Assembly: GCA_026225475.1 (NCBI GenBank) | Contig: JAMFSU010000156.1 | Location: forward strand, 1 to 64,000 | DNA: 64,000 nt | Reading direction: 5' to 3' | Origin: Duganella sp. | GTDB lineage: Bacteria > Pseudomonadota > Gammaproteobacteria > Burkholderiales > Burkholderiaceae_D | In this document: positions 42,303 through 51,787 of the stretch, in pieces | Position numbering within the stretch: position 1 is the stretch's first letter | Layout of the letters: every line of letters starts with the position of its first letter | The notes under the pieces: model-generated | Seen by the model: only the letters and a program-made list of their open reading frames with translations | Database searches by the model: none | Told to the model about the DNA's origin: nothing | Translations under genes and position numbers: made by a program

Positions 42303-44102
42303 ATGGAACTACAACTGCTCAATCCATTGATTTACCTGCTGGCTGCGGTCGTGGCCGTGCCGATTGCCAAGAAACTGGGTCTCGGCGCGGTGCTCGGCTA
42401 TCTGCTGGCCGGCATCGCCATCGGCCCCTGGGGGCTGGGTCTGATCAACGAAGTCGAGGACATTCTGCATTTTTCCGAATTCGGCGTGGTCCTGCTGCTA
42501 TTTCTGATCGGCCTTGAGCTCGACCCCAAGCGACTCTGGTCGTTACGCCGGCATATTTTCGGCTGGGGGAGCGCCCAGGTCGGGCTGGTCAGTCTGGCAT
42601 TGTGCCTGGCCGCGATGTCGGTAGGCATTGATTGGCGCGTGGCGCTGATCGGCGCGCTCGGCATGTCCTTGTCGTCCACCGCGATTGCCTTGGCGACGCT
42701 GGGCGAACGCAAGCTCAGCGCCACGCCAGCCGGTTCGGCCGGCTTTGCCATTCTGTTGTTTCAGGATATTGCCGCCATTCCGATGATGGCTGCCGTGCCC
42801 CTGCTCGGCGTCGCGGTGGCGCAAGGCAGTGGCCAGGGCTGGTGGCATGCCTTGCGCGTGGTAGCGGTGATTGCCTTGCTAATCTTCGGCGGCCGCTTCC
42901 TGATCAAGCCTATCCTGCGCTTCATCGCCAAAACCGATATGCGTGAAATCTTCACCGCTTTCGCCTTGCTGCTGGTGATTGCTACTTGCCTATTGATGCA
43001 ATCGGTAGGCATGTCGATGGCGCTCGGCACCTTTCTGGCCGGCGTGTTGCTGGCCGATTCCGAATATCGTCACGCACTGGAAAGTGATCTGGAGCCGTTC
43101 AAGGGCCTGCTGCTGGGACTGTTTTTCATTGCCGTCGGCATGTCGGTCGATTTCGGCATCTTCCTGGCGCAACCTTTGCTGATCCTCGGTCTAGTGCTGG
43201 CGTTTCTGGTCATCAAGACCGTGGTTCTGTTCGGACTAGCAAAATGCTTTCGCATTCCGCGCGACCAGCAGGTGTTTTTTGCCTTCCTGTTGTCGCAAGG
43301 TGGCGAATTCGCCTTTGTCGTGTTTGGTGCCGCCGCTGCCGCCCAGGTACTGACACCGCGCATTTCATCAATCCTGGTGGTGGTCGTGGCACTGTCGATG
43401 GTCATCACGCCATTGCTATTGCTGCTGCATGATCGCTTCCTGTTGCCGCGTCTGCTGGCTTCCGGCAAACGTGCGGAAGACGAGATAGAACCGCAGGACA
43501 ATCCCGTCATCATCGCCGGCTTTGGCCGCTTCGGCCAGATTGTCGGGCGTCTGCTGCATGCCAACGGCATCGGTCTGACCATTCTCGACCACGACCCAGA
43601 TCAGATCGAGTCCCTGCGCAAATTCGGTTTCAAAGTGTTTTACGGCGACGCCACACGCATTGATCTATTGCGCACCGCAGGAGCAGACAAAGCCCGCCTG
43701 CTCTTGATCGCCATCGATGATGCCCCGGCCAGCCTGAAACTGGTGGAAGCCGTCCAGCGCGCATTTCCGCACCTGAAAATCGCCGCGCGTGCACGCAATG
43801 TGACCCATTTATACGATTTGATGGATCGCGGCGTCACGGTGCTGGAGCGAGAAACCTTCGAAAGCGCGCTGCAAATGGGCAAGCAGGTATTGCATGAACT
43901 CGATTTCGGCGCCTACCGCGCCCATCGGGCGGCGATGAAATTCCGTGCCCACAATATCGAAACCCTGCACAAGCTCTATCCGCATTACAAGGATCAACAG
44001 CAAATGGTGTCGATGGCAGTACAGGCACGCGAAGAGCTGGAAGCCATGTTTGCCAGCGATCACGATGCCATCACCAGCGGCGACAAACATCGCTGGGACT
44101 GA
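42303..44102 (+). CDS. kefC: Glutathione-regulated K+/H+ antiporter, KefC/KefB type
   Basis: Monovalent-cation:proton antiporter 2 family. The 599-residue product has about 12 membrane helices (NPLIYLLAAVVAVPIAKKLGLGAVLGYLLAG to GIGLELDP-like FLIGLELDPKRLW, GMSLSSTAIALATLGER, LLFQDIAAIP) and a C-terminal RCK/TrkA-N domain with nucleotide motif GFGRFGQ. Kef systems acidify the cytoplasm during electrophile attack. Pairing with an upstream KefF-like gene supports KefC rather than a general Na+/H+ exchanger. Confidence 0.9.
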   Translation: MELQLLNPLIYLLAAVVAVPIAKKLGLGAVLGYLLAGIAIGPWGLGLINEVEDILHFSEFGVVLLLFLIGLELDPKRLWSLRRHIFGWGSAQVGLVSLALCLAAMSVGIDWRVALIGALGMSLSSTAIALATLGERKLSATPAGSAGFAILLFQDIAAIPMMAAVPLLGVAVAQGSGQGWWHALRVVAVIALLIFGGRFLIKPILRFIAKTDMREIFTAFALLLVIATCLLMQSVGMSMALGTFLAGVLLADSEYRHALESDLEPFKGLLLGLFFIAVGMSVDFGIFLAQPLLILGLVLAFLVIKTVVLFGLAKCFRIPRDQQVFFAFLLSQGGEFAFVVFGAAAAAQVLTPRISSILVVVVALSMVITPLLLLLHDRFLLPRLLASGKRAEDEIEPQDNPVIIAGFGRFGQIVGRLLHANGIGLTILDHDPDQIESLRKFGFKVFYGDATRIDLLRTAGADKARLLLIAIDDAPASLKLVEAVQRAFPHLKIAARARNVTHLYDLMDRGVTVLERETFESALQMGKQVLHELDFGAYRAHRAAMKFRAHNIETLHKLYPHYKDQQQMVSMAVQAREELEAMFASDHDAITSGDKHRWD

Positions 44103-44103
44103 G

Positions 44104-44135
44104 AAAAAAAACCGGACGCCTTGATACGGCGTCCG
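44104..44135 (-). terminator. Terminator after degP-like gene
   Basis: Stem CCGGACGCC/GGCGTCCGG (44111-44119 and 44127-44135, 7-nt loop) followed on the minus strand by seven U (A tract 44104-44110). It lies between the convergent kefC and the protease gene. Confidence 0.88.
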
Positions 44136-44157
44136 GCCTGATGATAATGTCTGCAGA

Positions 44158-45630
44158 TCAGTTCAAATTCACCGGCACGAAGATTTTCTCGTCACCACGC
44201 TCCACCAGCAAGGCGACATTCTTGCCGGCCTTCTCGACCAAATTACGCAACTGCGCAACACCGGTCACGGCAGTACCGTTCAGGGACAAGATCACATCGC
44301 CGTTTTCGATGCCAGCCACTGCTGCCGGGCCATCAACGTCTTCCACCAGCAAGCCGCCATGCACGCCGATCTGTTGTTGCTCATCCTTGTCCAGCGGCCG
44401 CACCGACAAGCCGAGCCGGCCTTGTGGCTCACCACTATTTTTACCGTTGCCATCCTTGGTTGCCTTCATCTCGCCAACCACCACATTAAGAGACTTGGCC
44501 GCACCATTGCGCATGACTTCCAGTTTTTGCGTGCTGCCCGGCGCAGCATCAGCCACCAGCGTCGGCAAATCGACCGAGTGATCCACCGGCTGGTTATTGA
44601 AACTCAGAATCACATCGCCTGGCTGCACACCTGCCTTTTCGGCCGGGCTCCCCTTTTCCACCGAACTGACCAGCGCACCCTCGGATTTCTTCAAGCCGAA
44701 CGATTCCGCCAGCGCCTGATTCACTTCCTGCACCGACACCCCGAGACGTCCGCGAGTGACCTTGCCGTGCAATAGCAATTGCTGTTCGACCTTCATGGCA
44801 ACATCGATTGGAATCGAGAACGACAAGCCTTGATATCCGCCGGTCTGGCTGTAAATCTGCGAATTGATACCAACCACCTGGCCGCGCAGATTGAACAAGG
44901 GTCCACCGGAATTACCCGGATTGACCGCGACGTCGGTCTGGATGAACGGCACATAATTGTCATCCGGCAGGCTACGCGATTTGGCGCTCACGATGCCTGC
45001 AGTCGCGGTATTGTCAAAACCATAGGGCGAACCGATGGCCAGCACCGGCTCACCGACTTTCATCAAGGCAGGATTGCCGATTTGCACGGTTGGCAAATCT
45101 TTGGCCGCAATGCGGATGACGGCAATATCGCTTTGCTTGTCGCTGCCCAGCACCTTGGCCCTGAATTCGCGCCGATCGGTTAGCTTGACGGTCACTTCCT
45201 GAGCGCCGTCGACCACGTGGGCATTGGTCAAGATCAGGCCATCAGGACTGATGATGAAGCCCGAACCGAGGCCGCGCATGATCTGCGGCGCACGTTGTTG
45301 TTGCTGGAACTGCGGGCCGAAGCGCTTGAAGAATTCGGAAAATGGATCATTGGGATCGACTTCAGCAGTATCGTCGGCATTGCGTTTGGCCTTGCCAGTG
45401 ACGCTGATGTTGACCACGGCCGGACCAGCGCGCTCGACAATGCCGGAAAAATCAGTCGGCGTCGACAGCATCGGCGCAGTTGCTGTTGTCGGTGCCGCCA
45501 CCATTGTGGCCAGCGGAGCAGCATGTGCAGCTGGCAAGTCAACCCCGTGAAAATAGACATAACTGCCGCCGACGATGGCCGCCAGCATGATGGCGAGGCT
45601 GTTGCGAACGAAAATGACACGGCGATTCAT
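44158..45630 (-). CDS. DegP/DegQ (HtrA) family periplasmic serine protease
   Basis: A 490-residue HtrA protease and chaperone for misfolded envelope proteins. It has an N-terminal signal/anchor (about 10-37, AHAAP), a trypsin-like domain with triad His138 (TNAHVV), Asp168 and Ser241 (GNSGGPL), and two PDZ domains (GRLGVSVQEVNQ and RLGLSVRPLDK). The glutamine-rich LA loop (FGPQFQQQQR) is typical of DegP-like members. Start at the ATG 45628-45630 with GAGGAG upstream. It lies downstream of the QseBC-like system on the same strand, an arrangement in which the two-component system may control it. Confidence 0.93.
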   Translation of the reverse strand: MNRRVIFVRNSLAIMLAAIVGGSYVYFHGVDLPAAHAAPLATMVAAPTTATAPMLSTPTDFSGIVERAGPAVVNISVTGKAKRNADDTAEVDPNDPFSEFFKRFGPQFQQQQRAPQIMRGLGSGFIISPDGLILTNAHVVDGAQEVTVKLTDRREFRAKVLGSDKQSDIAVIRIAAKDLPTVQIGNPALMKVGEPVLAIGSPYGFDNTATAGIVSAKSRSLPDDNYVPFIQTDVAVNPGNSGGPLFNLRGQVVGINSQIYSQTGGYQGLSFSIPIDVAMKVEQQLLLHGKVTRGRLGVSVQEVNQALAESFGLKKSEGALVSSVEKGSPAEKAGVQPGDVILSFNNQPVDHSVDLPTLVADAAPGSTQKLEVMRNGAAKSLNVVVGEMKATKDGNGKNSGEPQGRLGLSVRPLDKDEQQQIGVHGGLLVEDVDGPAAVAGIENGDVILSLNGTAVTGVAQLRNLVEKAGKNVALLVERGDEKIFVPVNLN

Positions 45631-45719
45631 GGAGCACTCCTCGTGAAATGGATGACTTATCACCCGATGGAATGCAGAATAACCGTCAAAAATTAAGAGA
45701 AACTTAAGAAGAACTATTT

Positions 45720-47045
45720 TTATGCGACAGGCAATAGCACCGTCACCAGCAAACCCTTGCCGGTGTTTTGCAATTGCACGGTAGCGCCATGCAGCTCAGC
45801 GATCTGCTTAACAATTGCCAAACCCAGGCCGCTACCCGGCACCGCTTGTATCTGGCTGGTGCTGGCACGATAAAAGCGGTCGAACACGCGTGCCATATCC
45901 TGCTCGGGGATACCTGCACCACTATCCTGTATTGTTACGCGGACCTGCCCGCCAGCCGCTGGTATCGTCTGCACCGCGACATCCACCACACCACCGGCCG
46001 GACTATAGCGCAACGCATTGGACAGCAGATTGCCGAACAGGATGCGCAAGGCATCAACATTACCTGCCACCGTGGCCACCGCAGTAGCAGACGGACTTAC
46101 GTCGCTCATGCCCAGGTCGATCGACTGATGCTCGGCCAGCGGCGCCATATCGGCAATGACACTGTGCAGCAGGTCCACGACATCCACTGGTGCATGACTT
46201 TGCACGCCCGGCTCCTGGCGCGCCAAGGTCAATAATTGCTGCACCAGATGCGTAGTGCGCTCCAGTCCGTTCTTGAGGTCCGCAAACGCGGCGCGGCGCT
46301 CATCATCGTTACCGGCGCGTTCGGCCAGTTGCGTCTGCAAGCGCAACGCGGTCAATGGCGTGCGCAATTCATGCGCCGCATCGGCCACGAATGCCCGTTG
46401 CGCCTGCATGGCTTGTCCCAACCGCGTCAACAAATCATTGAAGGCATGCGTCAGTGGCTGGATTTCGTGCGGCAGGCTATGGTCGGCAATTGGTGTCAGC
46501 GTATGCATGTCGCGCGACTGCACATCGGCTGCCGCGCGCCGCACCGGCGCCAGACCGTGGCCGACCGCAAACCAGATCAAGGCGCCCAGGAACGGAAACA
46601 GCAGCAACAGCGGCATCACGGTTTTCACCGCCATCTGCGCTGCCACCTGCTGGCGTGCGCTCTGCGGTTGCGAAACCTGAACCACGGTGCTGCCGATCTG
46701 CGCGCTATAAACCCGCCACATGCCGCCCGGCCCCGGTACATCGACAAAACCGAGCTCAGCCTGCTGCGGCATGACACTGCGCGAGTGCGAGTGATAAATC
46801 ACGGTGCCGGTGCTGTCCCAGATCTGCATCATAATTTCATCGTCCAACCCAGGCAAATCCTGGCCCGGCGCAATCGGTGCAAACGCCTGGCGCGGCAGCG
46901 AGGCGGCAATCTGGTGCATCTGATAATCGAAGATTTCATTGGCCTCATCGCGCGCCTGAAAGTACAACGCGATGCCGGCCAGCAGAATACCGGCGCTCAA
47001 TCCCAGCGCCAACCATAACAAGAGTTGCCGGCGGATCGAATTCAT
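45720..47045 (-). CDS. Two-component sensor histidine kinase (QseC-like)
   Basis: A 441-residue membrane kinase. There are two membrane segments (about 9-28 and 143-163) around a periplasmic sensor domain, a HAMP-like linker, the H box AHELRTP with phospho-acceptor His225, N box FGNLLSNALRY, G1 DSGAGIPE and G2 GSGLGLAIVKQ. The overall layout fits the QseC/PmrB group. The start ATG overlaps the regulator's stop by four bases (47042-47045). Confidence 0.9.
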   Translation of the reverse strand: MNSIRRQLLLWLALGLSAGILLAGIALYFQARDEANEIFDYQMHQIAASLPRQAFAPIAPGQDLPGLDDEIMMQIWDSTGTVIYHSHSRSVMPQQAELGFVDVPGPGGMWRVYSAQIGSTVVQVSQPQSARQQVAAQMAVKTVMPLLLLFPFLGALIWFAVGHGLAPVRRAAADVQSRDMHTLTPIADHSLPHEIQPLTHAFNDLLTRLGQAMQAQRAFVADAAHELRTPLTALRLQTQLAERAGNDDERRAAFADLKNGLERTTHLVQQLLTLARQEPGVQSHAPVDVVDLLHSVIADMAPLAEHQSIDLGMSDVSPSATAVATVAGNVDALRILFGNLLSNALRYSPAGGVVDVAVQTIPAAGGQVRVTIQDSGAGIPEQDMARVFDRFYRASTSQIQAVPGSGLGLAIVKQIAELHGATVQLQNTGKGLLVTVLLPVA

Positions 47046-47698
47046 TTCGGCACCAGATAGCCAATGCCGCGCACATTCTTGATGAAGTCGCTGCCCAGCT
47101 TTTTGCGCAAGGCGTGAATATGTACTTCGACGGCATTGCTGTCGACGCCGTCATCCCAGCCATAGAGCTTTTCTTCCAGTTGCGCGCGCGACAACACCAC
47201 CCCAGGGCGATCCAGAAACGCATGCAGCAAGGCAAATTCACGCGCTGACAGATTGACCGCCCGCCCGGCAGCGAGCACTTCATGCGTGGCCGGATTGAGA
47301 CTGACATCACGCACCTGGATCACGCTTTCGGCGCGGCCCGACTGACGCCGCAACAAGGCTCGCATACGCGCCGATAGTTCTTCCAGGTCATACGGTTTGA
47401 TCAGATAGTCGTCGGCGCCGGCATCAAGGCCGGCCACCCGATCAGCAACGGCATCGCGTGCCGTGGTGATCAATACCGCGATGGTGTCGCCACGACCGCG
47501 CGGGCTTTGCAGCACCGCCAGTCCATTCTTTTGCGGCAAACCGAGGTCAAGCAACAGCAACGCATAGTCTTCCTGCGTCAGTGCGGCATCGGCGGCCTTG
47601 CCGTCCTGCACCCAGTCAATGGTAAAACCATCCTGGCGCAAGCCCTTGCAGACCGCTGCGCCGACCATCAAATCATCTTCGACCAGCAGAATGCGCAT
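47042..47698 (-). CDS. OmpR-family response regulator (QseB-like)
   Basis: A 218-residue regulator: receiver domain with acidic pair ED near residues 8-9, phospho-acceptor Asp51 in LLLLDLGLPQKNG, switch Thr in LITTARD and Lys in LIKPYD, then the winged-helix DNA-binding domain (LSAREFALLHAFLDRPGVVLSR to VEVHIHALRKKLG). Start set at ATG 47696-47698; an in-frame GTG two codons earlier is possible. Cotranscribed with the kinase and probably with the protease gene behind it. Confidence 0.92.
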   Translation of the reverse strand: MRILLVEDDLMVGAAVCKGLRQDGFTIDWVQDGKAADAALTQEDYALLLLDLGLPQKNGLAVLQSPRGRGDTIAVLITTARDAVADRVAGLDAGADDYLIKPYDLEELSARMRALLRRQSGRAESVIQVRDVSLNPATHEVLAAGRAVNLSAREFALLHAFLDRPGVVLSRAQLEEKLYGWDDGVDSNAVEVHIHALRKKLGSDFIKNVRGIGYLVPK

Positions 47699-47708
47699 CG
47701 CCACTCAC

Positions 47709-47903
47709 TCAGAGAAAACGGGCCAACAGGAACACCACCAGGGTAATCAACATGGTGGACGCAAACGGCAACGAAAAATCGCGACCGAACAAGCGGAAGC
47801 GCAGATCGCCCGGCAACCGGCCGATACCCAGCCGTTCCAGCCAGGGCAGCAAACTGGAAAAGACAATCACGGCCAGAAAGATCACCAGCACCCAACGTAT
47901 CAT
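47709..47903 (-). CDS. DUF2905 family small membrane protein
   Basis: A 64-residue protein with two membrane helices around the family signature GIGRLPGDLRF (IRWVLVIFLAVIVFSSLLPWL and FASTMLITLVVFLLARFL). Function unknown. It ends 10 bp before the regulator gene start and follows the MidA-like gene by 18 bp, all on the minus strand. The start ATG 47901-47903 is preferred over the upstream in-frame GTG. Confidence 0.85.
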   Translation of the reverse strand: MIRWVLVIFLAVIVFSSLLPWLERLGIGRLPGDLRFRLFGRDFSLPFASTMLITLVVFLLARFL

Positions 47904-47921
47904 ATGCACTCTTTCATTGTA

Positions 47922-49067
47922 TTAAAGCCGGTGACTGCGGTCATGTGCCACCAGCCGTTGCGGCCATTCGATGTTGCAACCGAGCGCCAGTACCTTGAAC
48001 AATTCGCCCATCTCGGCAGGCGAAATCAGTTTTTGCACAGCATTGGCCTGCGGCAGATAGGCACTGGCCTGCTCTGGCGACGTGCGCAACAGCAAATCAC
48101 CTATCCCGGCGGTGAGCAAGAAGCCGGCTTGACTGGTATAACCAAGCAGGTCCAACCCGGCATTGATGCCGGCCAGCGCCATTGCAGTGAAATCGACATG
48201 CGCCGTCACATCCTGCAAACCCGGCAGGTAAAACGGATCGGGGTGAGCGTGATGGCGGTAGTGGCACATCAGCGTGCCCTGCGCCCGCCCGGCAAAATAA
48301 TATTCCCGCGCCGGAAAACCGTAGTCAAACAGCAAGGCCGCTGCGCGCTGCCCTTGCAACATGCTCGCCAGCGCTTGCATGAAGCCGCTGGCAATTGGAT
48401 GCACTTCGCTCAGGTAACCGACCGGCAACGTATCGGCGTCAGGGATTTGCGCCACCAGCGCCTGGTCGCAGGCCTGATCGGCAAAGCAGAACTGCTCCTG
48501 CGCGGTGAGACTGACACCACGCTCCAACCAGCCCTGTTCGGCCTTGACCACCAATTGCACCGGCATCGCATCGAGCACTTCATTGCCCAGCACCAGGCCA
48601 GAAAATGTCGCTGGCAGACTGTCCAGCCAACGCACCTGAGCAAACTCGCTGAGCACCTCCTGTTGCCGGGCCCGCAATTGCCCCGAGATTTCAACAATGC
48701 AATATTCTTTTGGCAACTTCCCGGCAGCACGCAATTCGCTGAGAATATCGAAGGCCAGTTTGCCAGTACCGGCACCGAACTCCATGATGGCAAGCGCGTC
48801 CGGCTGGAACAATTCTGTTGCCAACTGTGCCAATGTTGCGCCAAAAAGCGGCGAGATTTCTGGCGCGGTTGTAAAATCACCCTCTTTGCCCAATTTTGCC
48901 GCGCCGCCGCTGTAATAACCGAGTCCAGGCGCATAGAGCGCCAGTTCCATATAGCGTGCGAAGGAAATCCAACCGCCGCAACGCCGAATCTCGTCGGCAA
49001 TCAGGTGCTGGAGCGAATGGGAAGCGGCGCGCGCGTCGGCAGAAGGTTCTGGTAATTGCAGTTGCAT
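47922..49067 (-). CDS. MidA/NDUFAF7-like SAM-dependent methyltransferase
   Basis: A 381-residue protein of the family that in mitochondria methylates an arginine of complex I subunit NDUFS2. The bacterial role is not established. Recognisable are ISFARYMELALYAPGLGYYSGG, KEGDFTTAPEISPLFGATLA, the SAM motif IMEFGAGTGKLA, LGNEVLDAMPV and LFDYGFPAREYY. The start ATG is at 49065-49067; the longer upstream frame has no similarity. It is divergent to the pteridine-reductase-like gene 83 bp away. Confidence 0.9.
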   Translation of the reverse strand: MQLQLPEPSADARAASHSLQHLIADEIRRCGGWISFARYMELALYAPGLGYYSGGAAKLGKEGDFTTAPEISPLFGATLAQLATELFQPDALAIMEFGAGTGKLAFDILSELRAAGKLPKEYCIVEISGQLRARQQEVLSEFAQVRWLDSLPATFSGLVLGNEVLDAMPVQLVVKAEQGWLERGVSLTAQEQFCFADQACDQALVAQIPDADTLPVGYLSEVHPIASGFMQALASMLQGQRAAALLFDYGFPAREYYFAGRAQGTLMCHYRHHAHPDPFYLPGLQDVTAHVDFTAMALAGINAGLDLLGYTSQAGFLLTAGIGDLLLRTSPEQASAYLPQANAVQKLISPAEMGELFKVLALGCNIEWPQRLVAHDRSHRL

Positions 49068-49150
49068 GGTGCGTATTGTAAGTGAATCTGCCCGCCCGCC
49101 TCCGCGATTGCCAAGACGATACCGGCACAATGCGCCATCCCTGAAATGAA

Positions 49151-49924
49151 ATGAAGCCCATGACCCCATCTCGACAACAAGTTGCCCTCGTCACCGGCGC
49201 CGCCAAGCGCATCGGGCGCGTCATCGCACTGGCGCTAGCGCGCGACGGCTGGGATGTGGCGGTGCATTATGGTCAGTCGCAGGAAGAAGCACTGGCGCTG
49301 GTTGCGCAAATTCAAGCCATGGGCCGTCGGGCGCTGGCCTTGCAATGCGATCTGGCCAGCGAAGCCGGTGTGCGCGCATTGATAGGCCAGGCGACGCAAC
49401 TGGGCCCGGTGGTTTGCGTGGTCAATAACGCCTCGTTGTTTCAGCACGATGTCGCCGAAAGTTTCTCAATGGCATCACTAGACACCCACATGCACGCCAA
49501 CGTCGCCGCCCCCATCTTGCTGGCGCAGGCCCTGTATCAGGCCACACCTCCTGACCAGCAGGCCGTGGTGATCAATCTGCTCGACCAGAAGCTGTACAAT
49601 CCCAATCCCGATTTCCTGTCCTACACCTTGTCCAAGGCAGCGCTGCTGAGCGCCACCACCTTGTTGGCACAGGCGCTGGCACCGCGCGTGCGCGTAGTCG
49701 GTGTCGCGCCCGGCATCACGATGATGTCAGGCGAACAGACCGAGGCCGAATTCGACAAGGCGCACCGCGTTACGCCGCTGGGCAAAAGCAGCACGCCGGA
49801 CGACATTGCCAGCGCCGTCTGCTTCGCCGCTACCGCCACCGCGATGACTGGCACCACCTTATTGGTGGATGGCGGCCAGCATTTAATTCCGTTACAACGC
49901 GATGTGATGTTTATCGCCAAATAA
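49151..49924 (+). CDS. folM: Pteridine reductase-like SDR (FolM/PTR1 type)
   Basis: A 257-residue SDR whose cofactor motif is TGAAKRIGR (15-23), with Arg where classical SDRs have Gly. This TG-x3-R-x-G pattern is the mark of PTR1/FolM enzymes. The active site also follows PTR1: Asp145 in INLLDQ, Tyr158 and Lys162 in SYTLSKAAL, with no catalytic Ser at the usual place. FolM reduces dihydromonapterin/dihydrobiopterin and weakly dihydrofolate. It lies directly upstream of folB, fitting pterin/folate metabolism. The start is either the ATG at 49151 or that at 49160. Confidence 0.82.
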   Translation: MKPMTPSRQQVALVTGAAKRIGRVIALALARDGWDVAVHYGQSQEEALALVAQIQAMGRRALALQCDLASEAGVRALIGQATQLGPVVCVVNNASLFQHDVAESFSMASLDTHMHANVAAPILLAQALYQATPPDQQAVVINLLDQKLYNPNPDFLSYTLSKAALLSATTLLAQALAPRVRVVGVAPGITMMSGEQTEAEFDKAHRVTPLGKSSTPDDIASAVCFAATATAMTGTTLLVDGGQHLIPLQRDVMFIAK

Positions 49925-50003
49925 TGACAGCATCTGCCAACCAATGACATGACCGCGCAAACGACAGCACGGTTTTTACCTGACACTTTTATTTTTGGAA
50001 ATC

Positions 50004-50399
50004 ATGTTCCCTCTTTCCCATCCTGAATTAACCGATTGCCGTCGCCTGTTTCTGCGCAACTATGAAGTGCTGATCAACATCGGCGTCCATGAATTCGAAA
50101 AGAAAGGTGAGCAGCGCATCTTGATCAATGTCGACTTGTTCATCCCGCTGACCATGTCGACCCCAAAGGACGACTTGCTGGACGAAGTGGTCGACTACGA
50201 CTTCATCCGCAGCACCATCGCCAAACGCATGGCGCAAGGCCACATCCATCTGCAGGAAACCTTGTGCGACGATGTCGTCAAAGCCATGCTCGGCCATCCC
50301 AAGGTGCTTGCCGCCCGTGTCTCCACCGAAAAGCCTGACGTCTATCCGGATTGCGATTCGGTCGGCGTGGAAGTGTTCCGCATCAAGGAAGCACTCTGA
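50004..50399 (+). CDS. folB: Dihydroneopterin aldolase
   Basis: Makes 6-hydroxymethyl-dihydropterin and glycolaldehyde from dihydroneopterin in folate synthesis. The 131-residue product has RRLFLRNYEVLINIGVHEFEKKGEQRILINVD with the conserved Gly-Val-His-Glu segment, VDYDFIRSTI, and the later TEKPDVYPDCDSVGVEVFR. Start taken as the ATG at 50004; an in-frame TTG at 49995 is possible. It follows the folM-like gene by about 80 bp and precedes ttcA. Confidence 0.93.
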   Translation: MFPLSHPELTDCRRLFLRNYEVLINIGVHEFEKKGEQRILINVDLFIPLTMSTPKDDLLDEVVDYDFIRSTIAKRMAQGHIHLQETLCDDVVKAMLGHPKVLAARVSTEKPDVYPDCDSVGVEVFRIKEAL

Positions 50400-50461
50400 A
50401 CGTCCGGTGCGCTACGATTGCACATCGATTGAAATTTGACTGAATATTTGCAGGATTTGCC

Positions 50462-51430
50462 ATGGATCATTTGTTAAACCACGCGACATTGGACGCTGCG
50501 ACAGCGAAAAGCGACAGCGACGCCGCGCAACCCTCGTTCAAACAGGCTGAGAAGATTGTCTACGAAAACAACAAGCTGCATAAACGCCTGTGCCGCCTGA
50601 CCGGGCAAGCGATTGGCGACTACAACATGATCGAGGATGGCGACAAGATCATGGTCTGCCTGTCCGGCGGCAAGGACAGTTACGCACTGCTCGATATCCT
50701 GCTGACGCTGCGCGAACGCGCCCCGATTCACTTCGACATCATCGCCGTCAATCTGGATCAGAAGCAGCCGAATTTCCCAGCGGACATTTTGCCTGCCTAT
50801 CTCGACAAACTGGGCGTTGCCTATCACATCGAAAACCAGGATACCTACAGCATCGTCAAACGTGTCGTACCGGAAGGCAAGACCACCTGCGCTTTGTGCT
50901 CACGTCTGCGCCGCGGCATTCTCTATCGTGTCGCCACTGAACTGGGCGCCACCAAGATCGCACTTGGCCACCATCGCGATGATATTCTGGAAACCTTCTT
51001 CCTCAACATGTTCTTCGGCGGCAAACTCAAGGGCATGCCACCCAAGCTGCAATCCGACGACGGCAAGCAAATCGTGATCCGCCCATTGGCCTACGTCAAA
51101 GAAGCCGACCTCACGCGCTATGCCGAAGTCAAGCAATTCCCGATCATTCCCTGCGACCTGTGCGGCAGCCAGGAAAACCTGCAACGCAAGCAGATCAAGG
51201 GCTTGATGCGCGAATGGGACAAGAAATTTCCGGGCCGCGTCGACAACATCTTTGCCGCCCTATCGACCGCTGCACCGTCGCACTTAATGGACCGCCAGTT
51301 ATTCGATTTTGCCAATCTGAAAGCCACAGGCGTAGCCGATACCAATGGCGATATCGCGTTCGATGAAGATCCCTGTGCCCCCATCGGTGGCGGCACCGGC
51401 AATGTCATTTCCTTGCACCTGAAAAATTGA
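50462..51430 (+). CDS. ttcA: tRNA 2-thiocytidine biosynthesis protein TtcA
   Basis: ATP-dependent, [4Fe-4S]-containing enzyme that thiolates C32 of certain tRNAs, including arginine tRNAs. The 322-residue product has the PP-loop SGGKDS (68-73), the cluster cysteines CALC (143-146) and a third in the later CDLCGSQE segment. The C-terminal 60 residues are variable. Placement next to folB is seen in many Burkholderiales. Confidence 0.95.
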   Translation: MDHLLNHATLDAATAKSDSDAAQPSFKQAEKIVYENNKLHKRLCRLTGQAIGDYNMIEDGDKIMVCLSGGKDSYALLDILLTLRERAPIHFDIIAVNLDQKQPNFPADILPAYLDKLGVAYHIENQDTYSIVKRVVPEGKTTCALCSRLRRGILYRVATELGATKIALGHHRDDILETFFLNMFFGGKLKGMPPKLQSDDGKQIVIRPLAYVKEADLTRYAEVKQFPIIPCDLCGSQENLQRKQIKGLMREWDKKFPGRVDNIFAALSTAAPSHLMDRQLFDFANLKATGVADTNGDIAFDEDPCAPIGGGTGNVISLHLKN

Positions 51431-51787
51431 TGCGCGGCAACATGAAAGCACCTGTCCGCAGCGTGCTTTACCACCCCTACCCCATGTAAATAAAAGCACA
51501 AAGCTGCATATTGGCTGGATTGAATGCCAAATACCCTCCTGCTCCTCGCATGAAGCGCTTTGCGGCCATGATTTAATTTGCCTGTCGGATACGAAATTGG
51601 CAGTAGCGCAACATTTCGCACCTGGACGACCAACATTAATCCAATAAAGAAGTCGCGACAGCAGCAGGGGAATGAGGACAACCTCAGACAGGAAACAGAA
51701 GGATTGGTTTTCTGCGCCGGGATGCATCAGCACCCACCACCTCTGCACATGCCGGACACTAGCTTATTTCGTGCATGAGGAAGTTTG
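51431..51787. other. Intergenic region upstream of the sugar cluster
   Basis: About 355 bp between ttcA and rfbG. No gene, RNA or clear promoter was recognised. An rfbF gene, expected here in CDP-sugar clusters, is absent. Confidence 0.5.
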
